Positions 8,215 to 16,808 are shown, numbered from the stretch's first letter. The stretch: DNA of 37,819 nucleotides from Lachnospiraceae bacterium (GCA_017962825.1 JAGCUO010000109.1:1-37819); one strand, 5' to 3'. A program made the numbers and translations. The notes: generated from the letters alone by a model not told the origin.

Positions 8215-8846
8215 TGAATAAAGATTATGTTGCTGCGGCGAAAGATGCCCTCGTTCTTATAATCATCACACTTATCGCGGGTCTGTGCCTTGGCGGAGTT
8301 TATGAGCTTACCAAAGAACCCATCGCACATCAAAAAGACCTTGCCGTTACCGAAAGCTGTAAAGCGGTATTTCCCGATGAGGAAGGTTTTGCAAGCGTTG
8401 CAAGTTTTGTTTTGTCGGATGCTGCCGTTTCCGAAGGACTTGCACTTCAGTTAAAACAAAACGGAGTGACTGTCGGAAATATATATACAGCCCTGTCTGC
8501 TGACGGTACCGTTGCAGGCTATGCTGTAGAAGTTACATCAGCCGAAGGTTACGGCGGGGATATCCGTATAATGTGCGGAATATCTTCTGAAGGAATTTTA
8601 AGAGGAATCTCAATCCTGGAGATCGGTGAGACCGCAGGACTGGGTATGAGAGCGGAGAGCGTTATCGTACCTCAGATCCATAACCTTGACGTAACGGAAA
8701 TCACATTTACAAAAACAGGAAAGCAGGCTCCCGATGAGATCGATGCCATCAGCGGAGCTACCATTACTACAAGAGCATTTGTGAACATGATCAACGGAGC
8801 TCTTGAGGTTTGTAATGAAATAAATCCTGTAAAGGGGGACGCTTAA
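8214..8846 (+). CDS. rnfG: Rnf complex subunit RnfG (extracytoplasmic FMN-binding)
   Basis: A 210-residue subunit with one N-terminal membrane anchor (about 11-31) and an outward-facing FMN-binding domain. The motif DAISGAT at 177-183 marks Thr183 as the covalent FMN site that a flavin transferase (ApbE/Ftp) would modify. GYGGDI and ETAGLGMRAE near 112-147 are further family marks. The start overlaps the rnfD stop by one base, and GGAAAGGAGG just upstream is a strong ribosome site. No apbE gene is in the window, so flavin attachment depends on one elsewhere. Confidence 0.95.
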   Translation: MNKDYVAAAKDALVLIIITLIAGLCLGGVYELTKEPIAHQKDLAVTESCKAVFPDEEGFASVASFVLSDAAVSEGLALQLKQNGVTVGNIYTALSADGTVAGYAVEVTSAEGYGGDIRIMCGISSEGILRGISILEIGETAGLGMRAESVIVPQIHNLDVTEITFTKTGKQAPDEIDAISGATITTRAFVNMINGALEVCNEINPVKGDA

Positions 8847-9815
8847 ATGAAACGTATAGCTGAGCGCCTTTATAACGGAATAATCAAAGAAAACCCCACT
8901 TTTGTCCTGACACTCGGAATGTGTCCCACGCTTGCGGTTACAACATCTGCGATAAACGGACTTGGAATGGGACTTACGACATGCGCCGTTCTTGCCTTGA
9001 GTAATCTTTTTATCTCGATCCTTAGAAAAGTACTACCCGATAAGGTAAGAATTCCCGCATTCATAGTGATCGTTGCATCATTTGTAACCATGGTTCAGCT
9101 CCTTTTGGAAGCTTACCTGCCCTCACTTAATCAGTCACTTGGAATATACATTCCGCTGATAGTGGTTAACTGTATCATCCTCGGACGTGCGGAGAGCTAC
9201 GCATATAAGAATCCGCCCATCCCTTCACTCTTTGACGGTATCGGAATGGGCCTCGGATTTACATTCGCTCTTACTATTCTCGGTATTTTCAGAGAGTTTA
9301 TCGGAAGCGGAACATTCTTCGGAAACAGAGTATTTCCCGAGGAGTACGGCGTGACGATCTTCGTTCTTGCCCCCGGTGCATTCTTCGTTCTTGCGATGCT
9401 TGTTGCTATCCAGAATTACATCAAGGATAAAATGGAAGCCAAGGGTAAAGATACTTCCAAGATCGGTTCCGGATGCGGAATGAACTGTATGGGATGTCCC
9501 GAAGCAAAGGGATGCTCAAAAGCAGAGAAGATAAAAGAAGCGGAAGATAACGATGAATCCGAAGAAGAGGAAAAGCCTTCTGAGGATAAGGAGAAAAAGG
9601 CTTCCGCTGCAGAAGAAAAAGAAGAGGTTAAATCTGAAACTTCCTCAGATGAACCTGAAAAAGAGCCTGCAGAGGAAGAAGATACGGAAGCTGAAGACGA
9701 TAAAGAGTCTGATGAAGAGAAGGAAGAATCTTCCGAGTCCGATTCGGATGATAAGAAACCTGCTCAGAACAAGCCCTCAAATAACAAGAAGAAAAAAGGC
9801 AAAAGGAGGAAATGA
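8847..9815 (+). CDS. rnfE: Rnf complex subunit RnfE with long charged C-terminal tail
   Basis: The first 195 residues are a normal RnfE: six membrane segments and the two half-membrane cysteines, Cys26 (GMCPTLAVT) and Cys109 (VNCIILGRAE), that share an iron-sulfur site with RnfA. The protein then goes on to 322 residues, about 100 more than usual. Right after the last helix comes a cysteine patch (C210, C214, C217, C223), followed by about 95 residues almost only of Glu, Lys, Asp and Ser, ending in a Lys/Arg cluster. The tail is low-complexity and probably disordered on the cytoplasmic side. RnfE starts directly after the rnfG stop (GGGGGA ribosome site) and its stop overlaps the reading start area of rnfA. 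Confidence 0.93.
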   Translation: MKRIAERLYNGIIKENPTFVLTLGMCPTLAVTTSAINGLGMGLTTCAVLALSNLFISILRKVLPDKVRIPAFIVIVASFVTMVQLLLEAYLPSLNQSLGIYIPLIVVNCIILGRAESYAYKNPPIPSLFDGIGMGLGFTFALTILGIFREFIGSGTFFGNRVFPEEYGVTIFVLAPGAFFVLAMLVAIQNYIKDKMEAKGKDTSKIGSGCGMNCMGCPEAKGCSKAEKIKEAEDNDESEEEEKPSEDKEKKASAAEEKEEVKSETSSDEPEKEPAEEEDTEAEDDKESDEEKEESSESDSDDKKPAQNKPSNNKKKKGKRRK

Positions 9816-9817
9816 AT

Positions 9818-10402
9818 ATGAACGGATTAAAAGAAATGCTCCTTTTGCTGGTGGGTTCGTCACTGGTATCAAATGTTGTGCTCAGTCAGTTCCTCGGCCT
9901 TTGTCCCTTCCTTGGTGTATCCAAGAAGATCAAGACAGCTGCGGGAATGGGTACGGCGGTTATTTTCGTAATAACCCTTGCAAGCTTTGTTGCCGGAGCG
10001 CTTTATAAGCTTATTTTAGTGCCTCTGCACATCACATATCTGCAGACCATCGTATTCATACTTGTCATTGCGGCTCTGGTACAGTTCGTTGAAATGTTCC
10101 TTAAGAAGATGATCCCTTCGCTTTATAAAGCTCTCGGAGTTTATCTTCCTCTCATTACAACCAATTGTGCGGTTCTCGGTGTTGCTGTAAGCAATGTTCA
10201 GAAAAACTACGGTGTGCTTAAAGGTGTTGTTAACGGATTCGGAACCGCTGTGGGATTCACTATCGCTATCGTGATCCTTGCAGGTATCAGGGAAAAAATG
10301 GAATACACCAAAGTTCCGGGGCCCTTCAAAGGAATGCCTATCGTGCTTCTGACAGCAGGCCTTATGGCAATTGCCTTCTGGGGATTTTCCGGACTTCTGT
10401 AA
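9818..10402 (+). CDS. rnfA: Rnf complex subunit RnfA
   Basis: Integral membrane subunit of 194 residues with six hydrophobic helices, homologous to RnfE and inserted in opposite orientation. Cys29 (LGLCPFLGV) and Cys117 (TNCAVLGVA) are the ligands expected to hold the intramembrane iron-sulfur cluster together with RnfE. I place the start at 9818 rather than at the in-frame ATG 9812, because GGAGGA at 9805-9810 leaves 7 bases to 9818 but only 1 to 9812. The rnfE stop (9813-9815) lies between the two candidate starts. Confidence 0.94.
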   Translation: MNGLKEMLLLLVGSSLVSNVVLSQFLGLCPFLGVSKKIKTAAGMGTAVIFVITLASFVAGALYKLILVPLHITYLQTIVFILVIAALVQFVEMFLKKMIPSLYKALGVYLPLITTNCAVLGVAVSNVQKNYGVLKGVVNGFGTAVGFTIAIVILAGIREKMEYTKVPGPFKGMPIVLLTAGLMAIAFWGFSGLL

Positions 10403-10418
10403 ATAAAAGGGGAAAGAA

Positions 10419-11204
10419 ATGGCAGGAGTATTAACAGCTGCATTATGTACGGCTTGTGTGGGAATATTTGTAGGACTTTTCCTTGGCGCAGCCGGTATTA
10501 TTTTCAAAGTAAAAGTTGATGAAAGAGAAGAGAAGGTTCTTGACGCTCTTCCCGGAAATAACTGCGGAGGATGCGGATATCCCGGATGTTCGGGACTTGC
10601 CGCTGCCATCGTAAAAGGAGAAGCTCCCGTAAACGGATGTCCCGTAGGCGGAAGCGAAGTTGCGGACAAAGTTGCTAAGATCATGGGAACCGAATCCGGT
10701 GCAAGCGTTAAGCAGGTTGCGTTTGTTGCCTGCATGGGTGACTGCGAAAAAGCACAGGAAAATTACGATTATGTAGGCCCAAAGGACTGCAGAGTCGTAG
10801 ATTTTACACCGGGAGGCGGACCCAAGGCTTGCAGGGAAGGATGCCTGGGAGGCGGTACATGCGTTGATGTATGTCCCTTTGATGCGATCCATGTAGTTAA
10901 CGGTATTGCCGTTGTAGATAAGGATGCATGTAAGGCATGCGGAAAGTGCGTAGCAGCATGTCCCAGAAAGCTTATCAGTCTTGTTCCTTATGATGCTCCT
11001 CACATGGTAGCATGCTCATCTCACGCAAAAGGACCTGAAGTAATGAAGGTTTGTTCTGCGGGCTGTATCGGATGCGGACTTTGCGTAAGGAATTGTCCTC
11101 AGGCCGCAGTTGCGGTTACTGATAACCTTGCAAGAATTGATTACGATAAATGTACCGGATGCGGAATCTGTACAGAGAAGTGTCCCAAGAAGGTAATAGT
11201 CTGA
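10419..11204 (+). CDS. rnfB: Rnf complex subunit RnfB (multi-cluster ferredoxin-accepting subunit)
   Basis: Subunit that takes electrons from reduced ferredoxin. The 261 residues have an N-terminal membrane anchor (about 5-28), a first four-cysteine cluster site C49/C52/C57/C74, and four ferredoxin-like sites: C138/C142/C148/C152, C171/C174/C177/C181, C212(or C216)/C219/C222/C226 and C245/C248/C251/C255. A further CMGDC pair lies at 105-109. This multi-cluster form is the clostridial RnfB. It closes the operon, 16 bases after rnfA, with an AAAGGGGAAAG ribosome site. Confidence 0.95.
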   Translation: MAGVLTAALCTACVGIFVGLFLGAAGIIFKVKVDEREEKVLDALPGNNCGGCGYPGCSGLAAAIVKGEAPVNGCPVGGSEVADKVAKIMGTESGASVKQVAFVACMGDCEKAQENYDYVGPKDCRVVDFTPGGGPKACREGCLGGGTCVDVCPFDAIHVVNGIAVVDKDACKACGKCVAACPRKLISLVPYDAPHMVACSSHAKGPEVMKVCSAGCIGCGLCVRNCPQAAVAVTDNLARIDYDKCTGCGICTEKCPKKVIV

Positions 11205-11211
11205 ATTAATT

Positions 11212-12336
11212 ATGGCCGGAAAAATGAATCTACCCGATGACAATGACAGAAGAGATATCACGCCACAGCAGACAGCCGCTATGGTGATGAGTGCTTTTAT
11301 CATTCTTTTGATCATCGTGATAGTTCTTATAGCTAACAGAAAACCGTCACATCATCAAAATCCTCCGGCTTTGGATCCCATCCTTGCGGAGAATGAAAGC
11401 CCTGTTGTAAAGCCCGATACTCCCGTATCAAGCGAGGTAAAGCCCGGAGATCTTGATTTCTGGGATATGTATCCCACAGATGCCGGTAATGATGAAGAGG
11501 ATGATACTCTTCAGGGCACTGCAGATAAGGATGATAAGGAAGAGGACGGTGAAGAGGAAGTTCCTACGGAAGCGACTGACGGAAAGCATACTCTCGTAGT
11601 AAACCGTGACGGCTCGGAGGAATGGGTTTTGATAACTCCCTATCTTCCCAAGAATGATTACGATTATACAAACCTTGTTTCCCAGTCCGGAAGAATGGCA
11701 TATTATACGGACAGCAGGGTTACGTCCTACCTTGGAGTTTCCATTGATAAATATGATGATTACGTTGATTTCGGGCTTTTAAGGGATGACGGCATCGATT
11801 ATGTAATGGTAAGGGTCGGAGTAAGAGGCTACGGCACCGGTACCATAACACTTGATGACTATTACACGGACAATATTTCCAGAGCCAATCAGGCCGGACT
11901 TGATGTCGGTATCTATTTCTCGTCACAGGCCATAACCCCGGAAGAAGCCATGGAAGAAGCAGTTGCTCTTATAGCGGTTGCTCAGGAGAATAAGGTCACA
12001 TATCCTCTTGCCATCGATATCGGTTTTATATTAAATGATACCTCCAGGATTGAGGGACTTACCAAGACTGAGAAGACCGCAATCATCAGAACCTTTGCTG
12101 ATACCATCAAAGAAGCGGGATTTAACTGCGTTATCCATGCGGATAAGGAATTTCTGATAAAAGAGATCGATCTGAGCAAATTCTCGGATGTTGATATATG
12201 GCTTGATAATAATGGGGATCTTCCGGATTATCCTTACGCGTTTACCATGTGGGAGTATGCTTCCAACGGAAGCGTGAACGGAATCAGCGGTCCCGCGGAT
12301 ATGAGTATATCGTTTATAGATTATACACAGAAATGA
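11212..12336 (+). CDS. membrane-anchored GH25-like protein, probably catalytically inactive
   Basis: A 374-residue protein with a cytoplasmic N-terminus, one membrane helix (about 22-41), an acidic Pro/Asp/Glu-rich extracellular stalk (about 50-125) and a C-terminal GH25 muramidase-like TIM barrel (about 172-372). The barrel fits the family: GVSIDKYDDYVDF, YVMVRVGVRGYG, NISRANQAGLDVGIYFSSQA, EEAMEEA and FTMWEYAS. But the key acids seem lost: the usual GIDVS opening reads GVSID (175-179), and the D-x-E pair is D269-I-G271. It may thus bind peptidoglycan without cutting it. It begins 7 bases after rnfB with a poor ribosome site; ATG at 11224 is an alternative start. Its stop codon lies inside the palindromic repeat. 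Confidence 0.8.
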   Translation: MAGKMNLPDDNDRRDITPQQTAAMVMSAFIILLIIVIVLIANRKPSHHQNPPALDPILAENESPVVKPDTPVSSEVKPGDLDFWDMYPTDAGNDEEDDTLQGTADKDDKEEDGEEEVPTEATDGKHTLVVNRDGSEEWVLITPYLPKNDYDYTNLVSQSGRMAYYTDSRVTSYLGVSIDKYDDYVDFGLLRDDGIDYVMVRVGVRGYGTGTITLDDYYTDNISRANQAGLDVGIYFSSQAITPEEAMEEAVALIAVAQENKVTYPLAIDIGFILNDTSRIEGLTKTEKTAIIRTFADTIKEAGFNCVIHADKEFLIKEIDLSKFSDVDIWLDNNGDLPDYPYAFTMWEYASNGSVNGISGPADMSISFIDYTQK

Positions 12337-12400
12337 CAATGGGGACGTACCCCTCTGTCAGGAAGAACCTCCTGACAGAGGGGTACGTCCCCATTGTCAT
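12333..12400. repeat. long palindromic (REP-like) repeat, copy 2
   Basis: A perfect inverted repeat of 31-base arms (12333-12363 and 12370-12400) with a 6-base loop. The outer 18 bases, ATGACAATGGGGACGTAC, are identical to copy 1 at 2985. The TGA inside each arm is the stop codon of the flanking gene: 12334-12336 for the GH25-like gene and 12397-12399 (minus strand) for the AP2/HNH-like gene. Such a hairpin between convergent genes may also work as a terminator, though no T-run follows. Confidence 0.93.
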
Positions 12401-13179
12401 AGATCTAGTTTAATTGAGTTATAGATCTCGGCATACACCTTACCCGAAACCTCATCTATATAATTCTCGGGATAATTCTTATTTTCCTTCTTATTAAGGA
12501 TATCTGCGGCTTTATTATAGGCTATGGCAGCCTCCAGGGCCGACTCGTAGAATCCTATCTTGGTATATCCCGATGTGTGGATCCTGGCTATATACCCCTT
12601 TTGGTCCGGGGAAACTATAACTCCGTGATATGTATTCAGCACCTCCAGATTGGACCTTCTGTAGTCGTAAGGGTCCCCGTTTATGAATCTGCAGTCCCTT
12701 CCTTCTACGGAGTATGGCTTAAGCCCGAATCTGGACCCTATTGAGACCTGGGAGCCGTAATCTGCCACAAAGAAATGTCCGCCCCTCTTGGATATTTTAT
12801 GTGAGGAGAAGTAGAAAAGGTCCTCCAGATCGAATGTAAAAACGATTTCCGGGGTCAGATGATAGTTGAAATAGTCCTTGCGGAGATATATGGGGGTACC
12901 GAAATAAATGCCGTTATCGCGCAAATTCATGAGAATTACGGCTTTTTCATATTTAAGAGCCTTAAAATCTTGAAAATCATCCAATGAAATGCTATTGTTT
13001 TCAAGTACTTTTAAAGCGGTAAGATATGCTTTGTGAGCTTTTTTTTCATCGGGATACGATCCCAGGGAGATATGACGTGACGCCTTGGTTACAGACGCAC
13101 GGTATAATGTCTTGCCGGCAGCTGTCCGGGTAATATAGACTCCCTTTGGGGTTTTTGCGTTGTTTTCCGATTTGCTCAT
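12397..13179 (-). CDS. AP2-domain protein with degenerate HNH-like core
   Basis: A 260-residue predicted DNA-binding protein. Two AP2-like segments flank the protein: about 13-60 (GVYITRTAAGKTLYRASV, then SLGSYPDEKKAHKAY) and about 183-230 (GYIARIHTSGYTKIGFYESALEAAIAYNKA). Between them, about 150-175, is a piece shaped like an HNH endonuclease tail (INGDPYDYRRSNLEVLN), with the final Asn kept but the expected His-His start replaced. This arrangement is known from homing-endonuclease-like and phage-linked AP2/HNH proteins. It is divergent from thrC (32 bases) and shares its 3' end with the palindromic repeat, which suggests an inserted or formerly mobile gene. Nuclease activity is doubtful; DNA binding is likely. 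Confidence 0.68.
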   Translation of the reverse strand: MSKSENNAKTPKGVYITRTAAGKTLYRASVTKASRHISLGSYPDEKKAHKAYLTALKVLENNSISLDDFQDFKALKYEKAVILMNLRDNGIYFGTPIYLRKDYFNYHLTPEIVFTFDLEDLFYFSSHKISKRGGHFFVADYGSQVSIGSRFGLKPYSVEGRDCRFINGDPYDYRRSNLEVLNTYHGVIVSPDQKGYIARIHTSGYTKIGFYESALEAAIAYNKAADILNKKENKNYPENYIDEVSGKVYAEIYNSIKLDL

Positions 13180-13211
13180 GGAAATATTGTAACACAGGAA
13201 GGATCAATATT

Positions 13212-14699
13212 ATGAAAGAAGTTACTTATTCAAGTACAAGAGGAGAGGGTAAGAAATATACTGCCTCTATGGCAGTATTAAAGGGACTTGCTTCCGACGG
13301 AGGCCTTTTTGTTCCCGATTCCATTCCTACTCTTGATAAGTCCTTAAAAGAGCTGGCCGAAATGGATTATAAGGGCCTTGCATATGAAGTAATGAAGCTT
13401 TTCCTCACAGACTATACCGAGGATGAGCTTAAAAAGTGCATTGCTGCGGCTTATGATTCCAAGTTCGATACTGAAGAGATCGCTCCTCTTTCTGAGAGCT
13501 GCGGATCTTATTATCTTGAACTTTTCCATGGTGCCACCATTGCGTTCAAGGATATGGCTCTTTCACTCCTTCCTCATCTTATGACCACAGCGGCCAAAAA
13601 GAACGGTCTTGAAAAAGAGATCGTAATCCTGACCGCTACCAGCGGAGATACCGGAAAGGCAGCTCTTGCCGGATTTGCCGATGTACCCGGAACAAGGATC
13701 GTTGTATTTTATCCCAAGAGCGGTGTTTCTCCCATTCAGGAGAAGCAGATGGTTACCCAGAAGGGTGCCAATACCATGGTAGTCGGAATTCACGGTAATT
13801 TCGATGATGCTCAGACCGGTGTAAAGAAGATCTTCGGAGACAAGGAATTTGCCAAGGAGCTTGACGAGAAGGGATTTGTATTCTCATCTGCCAACTCCAT
13901 CAATATCGGAAGACTTGTTCCTCAGGTTTGCTACTATGTATGGGCTTATACCAGGCTTCTTAAAGAGGAGAGGATAGGGGACGGAGATCAGATCAATGTC
14001 TGCGTTCCTACCGGAAACTTCGGAAACATCCTCGCTGCATTTTATGCCAAGAATATGGGACTTCCCATTAAGAAGCTTATCTGTGCTTCGAATACCAATA
14101 AGGTTCTTTTCGATTTCTTCGAGTCTGGAACCTATGACAGAAACAGAGATTTCCATGTAACCTCATCACCTTCCATGGATATTCTTATTTCCAGCAATCT
14201 CGAGAGACTTATTTACATGATCGCAGGAAATGATACAAACAGATGTGCCGAGCTTATGGGTGAACTTTCCGGAGACGGTAAGTATTCCATCAGCGATTCC
14301 GAGAAGAAGGGCCTTGCCGATTTCTATGGCGGATATGCCGATGAAAAGGAGACCTCCGAGCAGATCGCCAAGATCTACAAGACCAGCGGATATGTGATCG
14401 ATACTCATACAGCGGTTGCTTCGTTTGTATGTGAAAAGTATAAGGCTGAGACCGGAGACGATACTCCCGTAGTCATCGCTTCTACCGCAAGCCCTTATAA
14501 GTTCACCAGAAGCGTAATGAATTCAATCGATCCCGAATATGACAAGAAGACCGATTTCGAACTCATTGATGACCTTTGCAAGATCTCAAATGTAGAGATC
14601 CCTCAGGCTATCGAAGATATCAGAACCGCTCCCGTTCTTCACAAGACCGAGTGCGATATCGATGAAATGAAAAATGTTATTGCGGGATTCCTGAAATGA
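13212..14699 (+). CDS. thrC: threonine synthase
   Basis: PLP-dependent enzyme that turns O-phosphohomoserine into threonine. The 495 residues fit the long (fungal/E. coli-type) family. The opening YSSTRGEG, the PLP lysine in HGATIAFKD (Lys113), TATSGDTGKAAL, and VPTGNFGN with SNTNKVL are all present. I start at ATG 13212, which has AGGAAGG about ten bases upstream; a longer reading from 13146 would run into the divergent gene's start and has no family match. It heads the long run of genes leading to the Pel cluster. Its stop overlaps the next start (ATGA). A possible -10 (TATTGT, 13182-13187) lies in the 32-base gap. Confidence 0.95.
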   Translation: MKEVTYSSTRGEGKKYTASMAVLKGLASDGGLFVPDSIPTLDKSLKELAEMDYKGLAYEVMKLFLTDYTEDELKKCIAAAYDSKFDTEEIAPLSESCGSYYLELFHGATIAFKDMALSLLPHLMTTAAKKNGLEKEIVILTATSGDTGKAALAGFADVPGTRIVVFYPKSGVSPIQEKQMVTQKGANTMVVGIHGNFDDAQTGVKKIFGDKEFAKELDEKGFVFSSANSINIGRLVPQVCYYVWAYTRLLKEERIGDGDQINVCVPTGNFGNILAAFYAKNMGLPIKKLICASNTNKVLFDFFESGTYDRNRDFHVTSSPSMDILISSNLERLIYMIAGNDTNRCAELMGELSGDGKYSISDSEKKGLADFYGGYADEKETSEQIAKIYKTSGYVIDTHTAVASFVCEKYKAETGDDTPVVIASTASPYKFTRSVMNSIDPEYDKKTDFELIDDLCKISNVEIPQAIEDIRTAPVLHKTECDIDEMKNVIAGFLK

Positions 14700-16519
14700 A
14701 AAGAACTACTTCAGAAGAATATGTAAAGAGGCTTGATGCCTTAAGAAACGAAATGCTCGCCGCCGGGACAGACGTATACTATGTCCCGGGCGGTGATTTT
14801 CATATGTCCGAATACATTTCGGACTATTTTAAATGCAGAGAGTACCTGTCCGGTTTTGACGGATCCAACGGCGAGATGGTCATAACAAAGGACGGTGCGT
14901 ATCTCTGGACCGACGGAAGATACTTCCTGCAGGCTGACGAGCAGCTTCAGGGAACGGGCATCACTCTTATGAAAATGGGCGAGCCCGGTGTTCCCAAGCT
15001 TTCGGATTTTATAAAGGATGCTCTTCATGACGGAGAGTCACTGGGATTTGACGGCCGCCTTGTTCCCGCATATTTCTATGACATTATCAAAAAGAAAGTA
15101 GACGGTAATGATATTGCCTTTATTACCGATATAGACCTTGTGGGAAATATCTGGCAGGACAGACCTGCGCTTCCTTCCGGTAAAGCATGGATCCTTGATG
15201 ATTCTTACACAGGTCTTACTTTGGATGAGAAACTGTCCAAAGTCAGGGAGAAGCTTTCGGAAGATGATTGTGACATGCTTGTTTTATCATCTCTCGATGA
15301 TATCGCATGGCTCTTCGGATTCCGCGGAAATGATATCGATTATAATCCGGTTGCCCTTTCATATGCCGTTATTACATCCGATAAGAGCGTACTATACATG
15401 GATGAAGAGAAGGCTGCGGATATTAAAGATGTGCTTACATCCAAAGGTGTTGAGATCAAGGGCTATGAAGAGATCTTCTGCGATCTTAAGGCAATGGATC
15501 ATACTCTGAAAGTATGTCTTGACAGGTCCTGCACTAATCTGAAGCTTACATCATCACTTCCCGGTAATGTAAAAACCTTTGATAAGCCTTCACCTACCGT
15601 GCTTCTCAAGGCATGCAAGACCGAAACCGAAGTGGAGAATGAGAGAAAAGCGCATATCTCCGACGGCGCCGCGCTTACAAGGATCCTTTATTACCTTAAG
15701 AAGATACAGGGAACCGATGAGCTTTTAGATGGTAAGATCACCGAGCTTGATGTAGCGGAAAAGCTTCTTTCATACAGAGCGGAGGCTGATGATTTTAAGG
15801 GCGAGAGCTTTGCTCCCATAGTTGCTACAGGTGCACACGGAGCGATCATTCACTATGAGCCCACACCCGAGACCAATGTTCCTGTTGAAAATGATACGCT
15901 TATCCTTCTTGATACCGGCGGTCATTATATGAGAGGAACTACCGATGTTACAAGAACTGTTTCAATCGGTAACCCCTCTGAGAAGATGAGAAAGCTTTAT
16001 ACCGCGGTTCTTAAAGGAAACGTCGCTCTTTCAAATACGGTTTTCAAAAAAGGAACTGTCGGAAGTACACTCGATATCCTTGCAAGAAAGCCTCTTTGGG
16101 ACCTTGGATATGATTACAATCACGGAACCGGTCACGGTGTCGGATACCTTCTCAATGTGCATGAAGGTCCTCAGAATATTTCTACCGGAGTCCGCACAAA
16201 CGGAGGAACACCCTTTGAGATCGGAATGATCACATCGGACGAGCCCGGAGTATATCTGCCCGGAGAGTTCGGTATCAGGACTGAAAACATGATGGTATGT
16301 GTTCCCAGGATGAAGAACGAATTCGGAGAGTTCTACGGATTTGAGACTCTCACGATGGCGCCCTTTGACAGAGATCTTATAGATGTATCCATGCTTACCA
16401 ATGACGAATTGGAAGCAGTAAACAGGTATCATAAAGCAGTTTATGAGACTATATCGGATCTTCTTCCTGAGGAAGTCAAAAATTGGCTGTTTGAAGTTAC
16501 GAGACCATTGACCAGATGA
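14696..16519 (+). CDS. pepP: M24 family aminopeptidase P (Xaa-Pro aminopeptidase)
   Basis: Cytoplasmic dinuclear-metal peptidase that removes the first residue from peptides with proline in second place. The 607 residues show the long three-part form: two creatinase-type N-terminal domains (about 10-160 and 165-310), the pita-bread catalytic domain (about 320-545) and a C-terminal cap with ELEAVNRYHKAVYE (about 565-607). All metal ligands are seen: Asp406, Asp417, His480, Glu516 and Glu550. It overlaps thrC by 4 bases and the next gene by 4 bases (ATGA). A proline peptidase in a Pel operon is unexpected; it may simply be a housekeeping gene upstream. Confidence 0.94.
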   Translation: MKRTTSEEYVKRLDALRNEMLAAGTDVYYVPGGDFHMSEYISDYFKCREYLSGFDGSNGEMVITKDGAYLWTDGRYFLQADEQLQGTGITLMKMGEPGVPKLSDFIKDALHDGESLGFDGRLVPAYFYDIIKKKVDGNDIAFITDIDLVGNIWQDRPALPSGKAWILDDSYTGLTLDEKLSKVREKLSEDDCDMLVLSSLDDIAWLFGFRGNDIDYNPVALSYAVITSDKSVLYMDEEKAADIKDVLTSKGVEIKGYEEIFCDLKAMDHTLKVCLDRSCTNLKLTSSLPGNVKTFDKPSPTVLLKACKTETEVENERKAHISDGAALTRILYYLKKIQGTDELLDGKITELDVAEKLLSYRAEADDFKGESFAPIVATGAHGAIIHYEPTPETNVPVENDTLILLDTGGHYMRGTTDVTRTVSIGNPSEKMRKLYTAVLKGNVALSNTVFKKGTVGSTLDILARKPLWDLGYDYNHGTGHGVGYLLNVHEGPQNISTGVRTNGGTPFEIGMITSDEPGVYLPGEFGIRTENMMVCVPRMKNEFGEFYGFETLTMAPFDRDLIDVSMLTNDELEAVNRYHKAVYETISDLLPEEVKNWLFEVTRPLTR

Positions 16520-16785
16520 ATAACCAAATAAACAATATCAGCAATTATCGTATCACGGAAGCTGCGGGGAGATATTTTCTCTATGACATCACGGAACGCG
16601 GCCCTCTTCACAAGAAGCCGCTTCCCATGAACCGTACCGGATACGATATTGCCACGCTATGGCTAAAAGATTTAACCGAAGAAGCAATCATCAAGAAGCT
16701 TTCTTCACAATATGACATTGATCCCGACAAGATCGGAGAAGATGTTCGATCCTTTTTTTCCGACCTTCACAGAATGGGATATTGA
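16516..16785 (+). CDS. stand-alone PqqD-like (RRE) protein
   Basis: An 89-residue protein of the PqqD family, the fold that serves as RiPP recognition element and binds leader peptides. The pattern is clear in the second half: LPMNRTGYDIATLWL, then LTEEAIIKKLSSQYDID and DVRSFFSDLHRMGY, i.e. the helix-turn-helix-like part that follows a beta hairpin (RYFLYDIT). There is no radical SAM, lasso B2 or cyclase gene next to it. It starts on the pepP stop (ATGA) with no clear ribosome site, so it probably depends on translation coupling, and it ends 23 bases before pelD. Together with the PqqD-HPr-kinase fusion at 35480-36682 it hints that the far end of this region handles a peptide. Confidence 0.82.
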   Translation: MNNQINNISNYRITEAAGRYFLYDITERGPLHKKPLPMNRTGYDIATLWLKDLTEEAIIKKLSSQYDIDPDKIGEDVRSFFSDLHRMGY

Positions 16786-16808
16786 GTATTACAGTTTTGA
16801 GGTGAAAA

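Noticed and set aside
9553-10008. Lys/Arg-rich open frame inside rnfE and rnfA
   Set aside because: It is a frame-shifted reading of the low-complexity rnfE tail and has no ribosome site or family signs.
5929-11204. Na+-translocating NADH:quinone reductase (Nqr) instead of Rnf
   Set aside because: A multi-cluster RnfB and ferredoxin sites in RnfC are present, and there is no NqrF; the order C-D-G-E-A-B is Rnf.
13146-13211. N-terminal extension of threonine synthase
   Set aside because: The extra 22 residues have no family match and overlap the divergent gene's start; ATG 13212 has a good ribosome site.
16516-16785. Lasso peptide locus because of PqqD, HPrK-like and NTP_transf_5 genes
   Set aside because: No transglutaminase-like B2 protease and no Asn-synthetase-like cyclase is encoded anywhere in the window, and the candidate precursor does not look like a lasso precursor.
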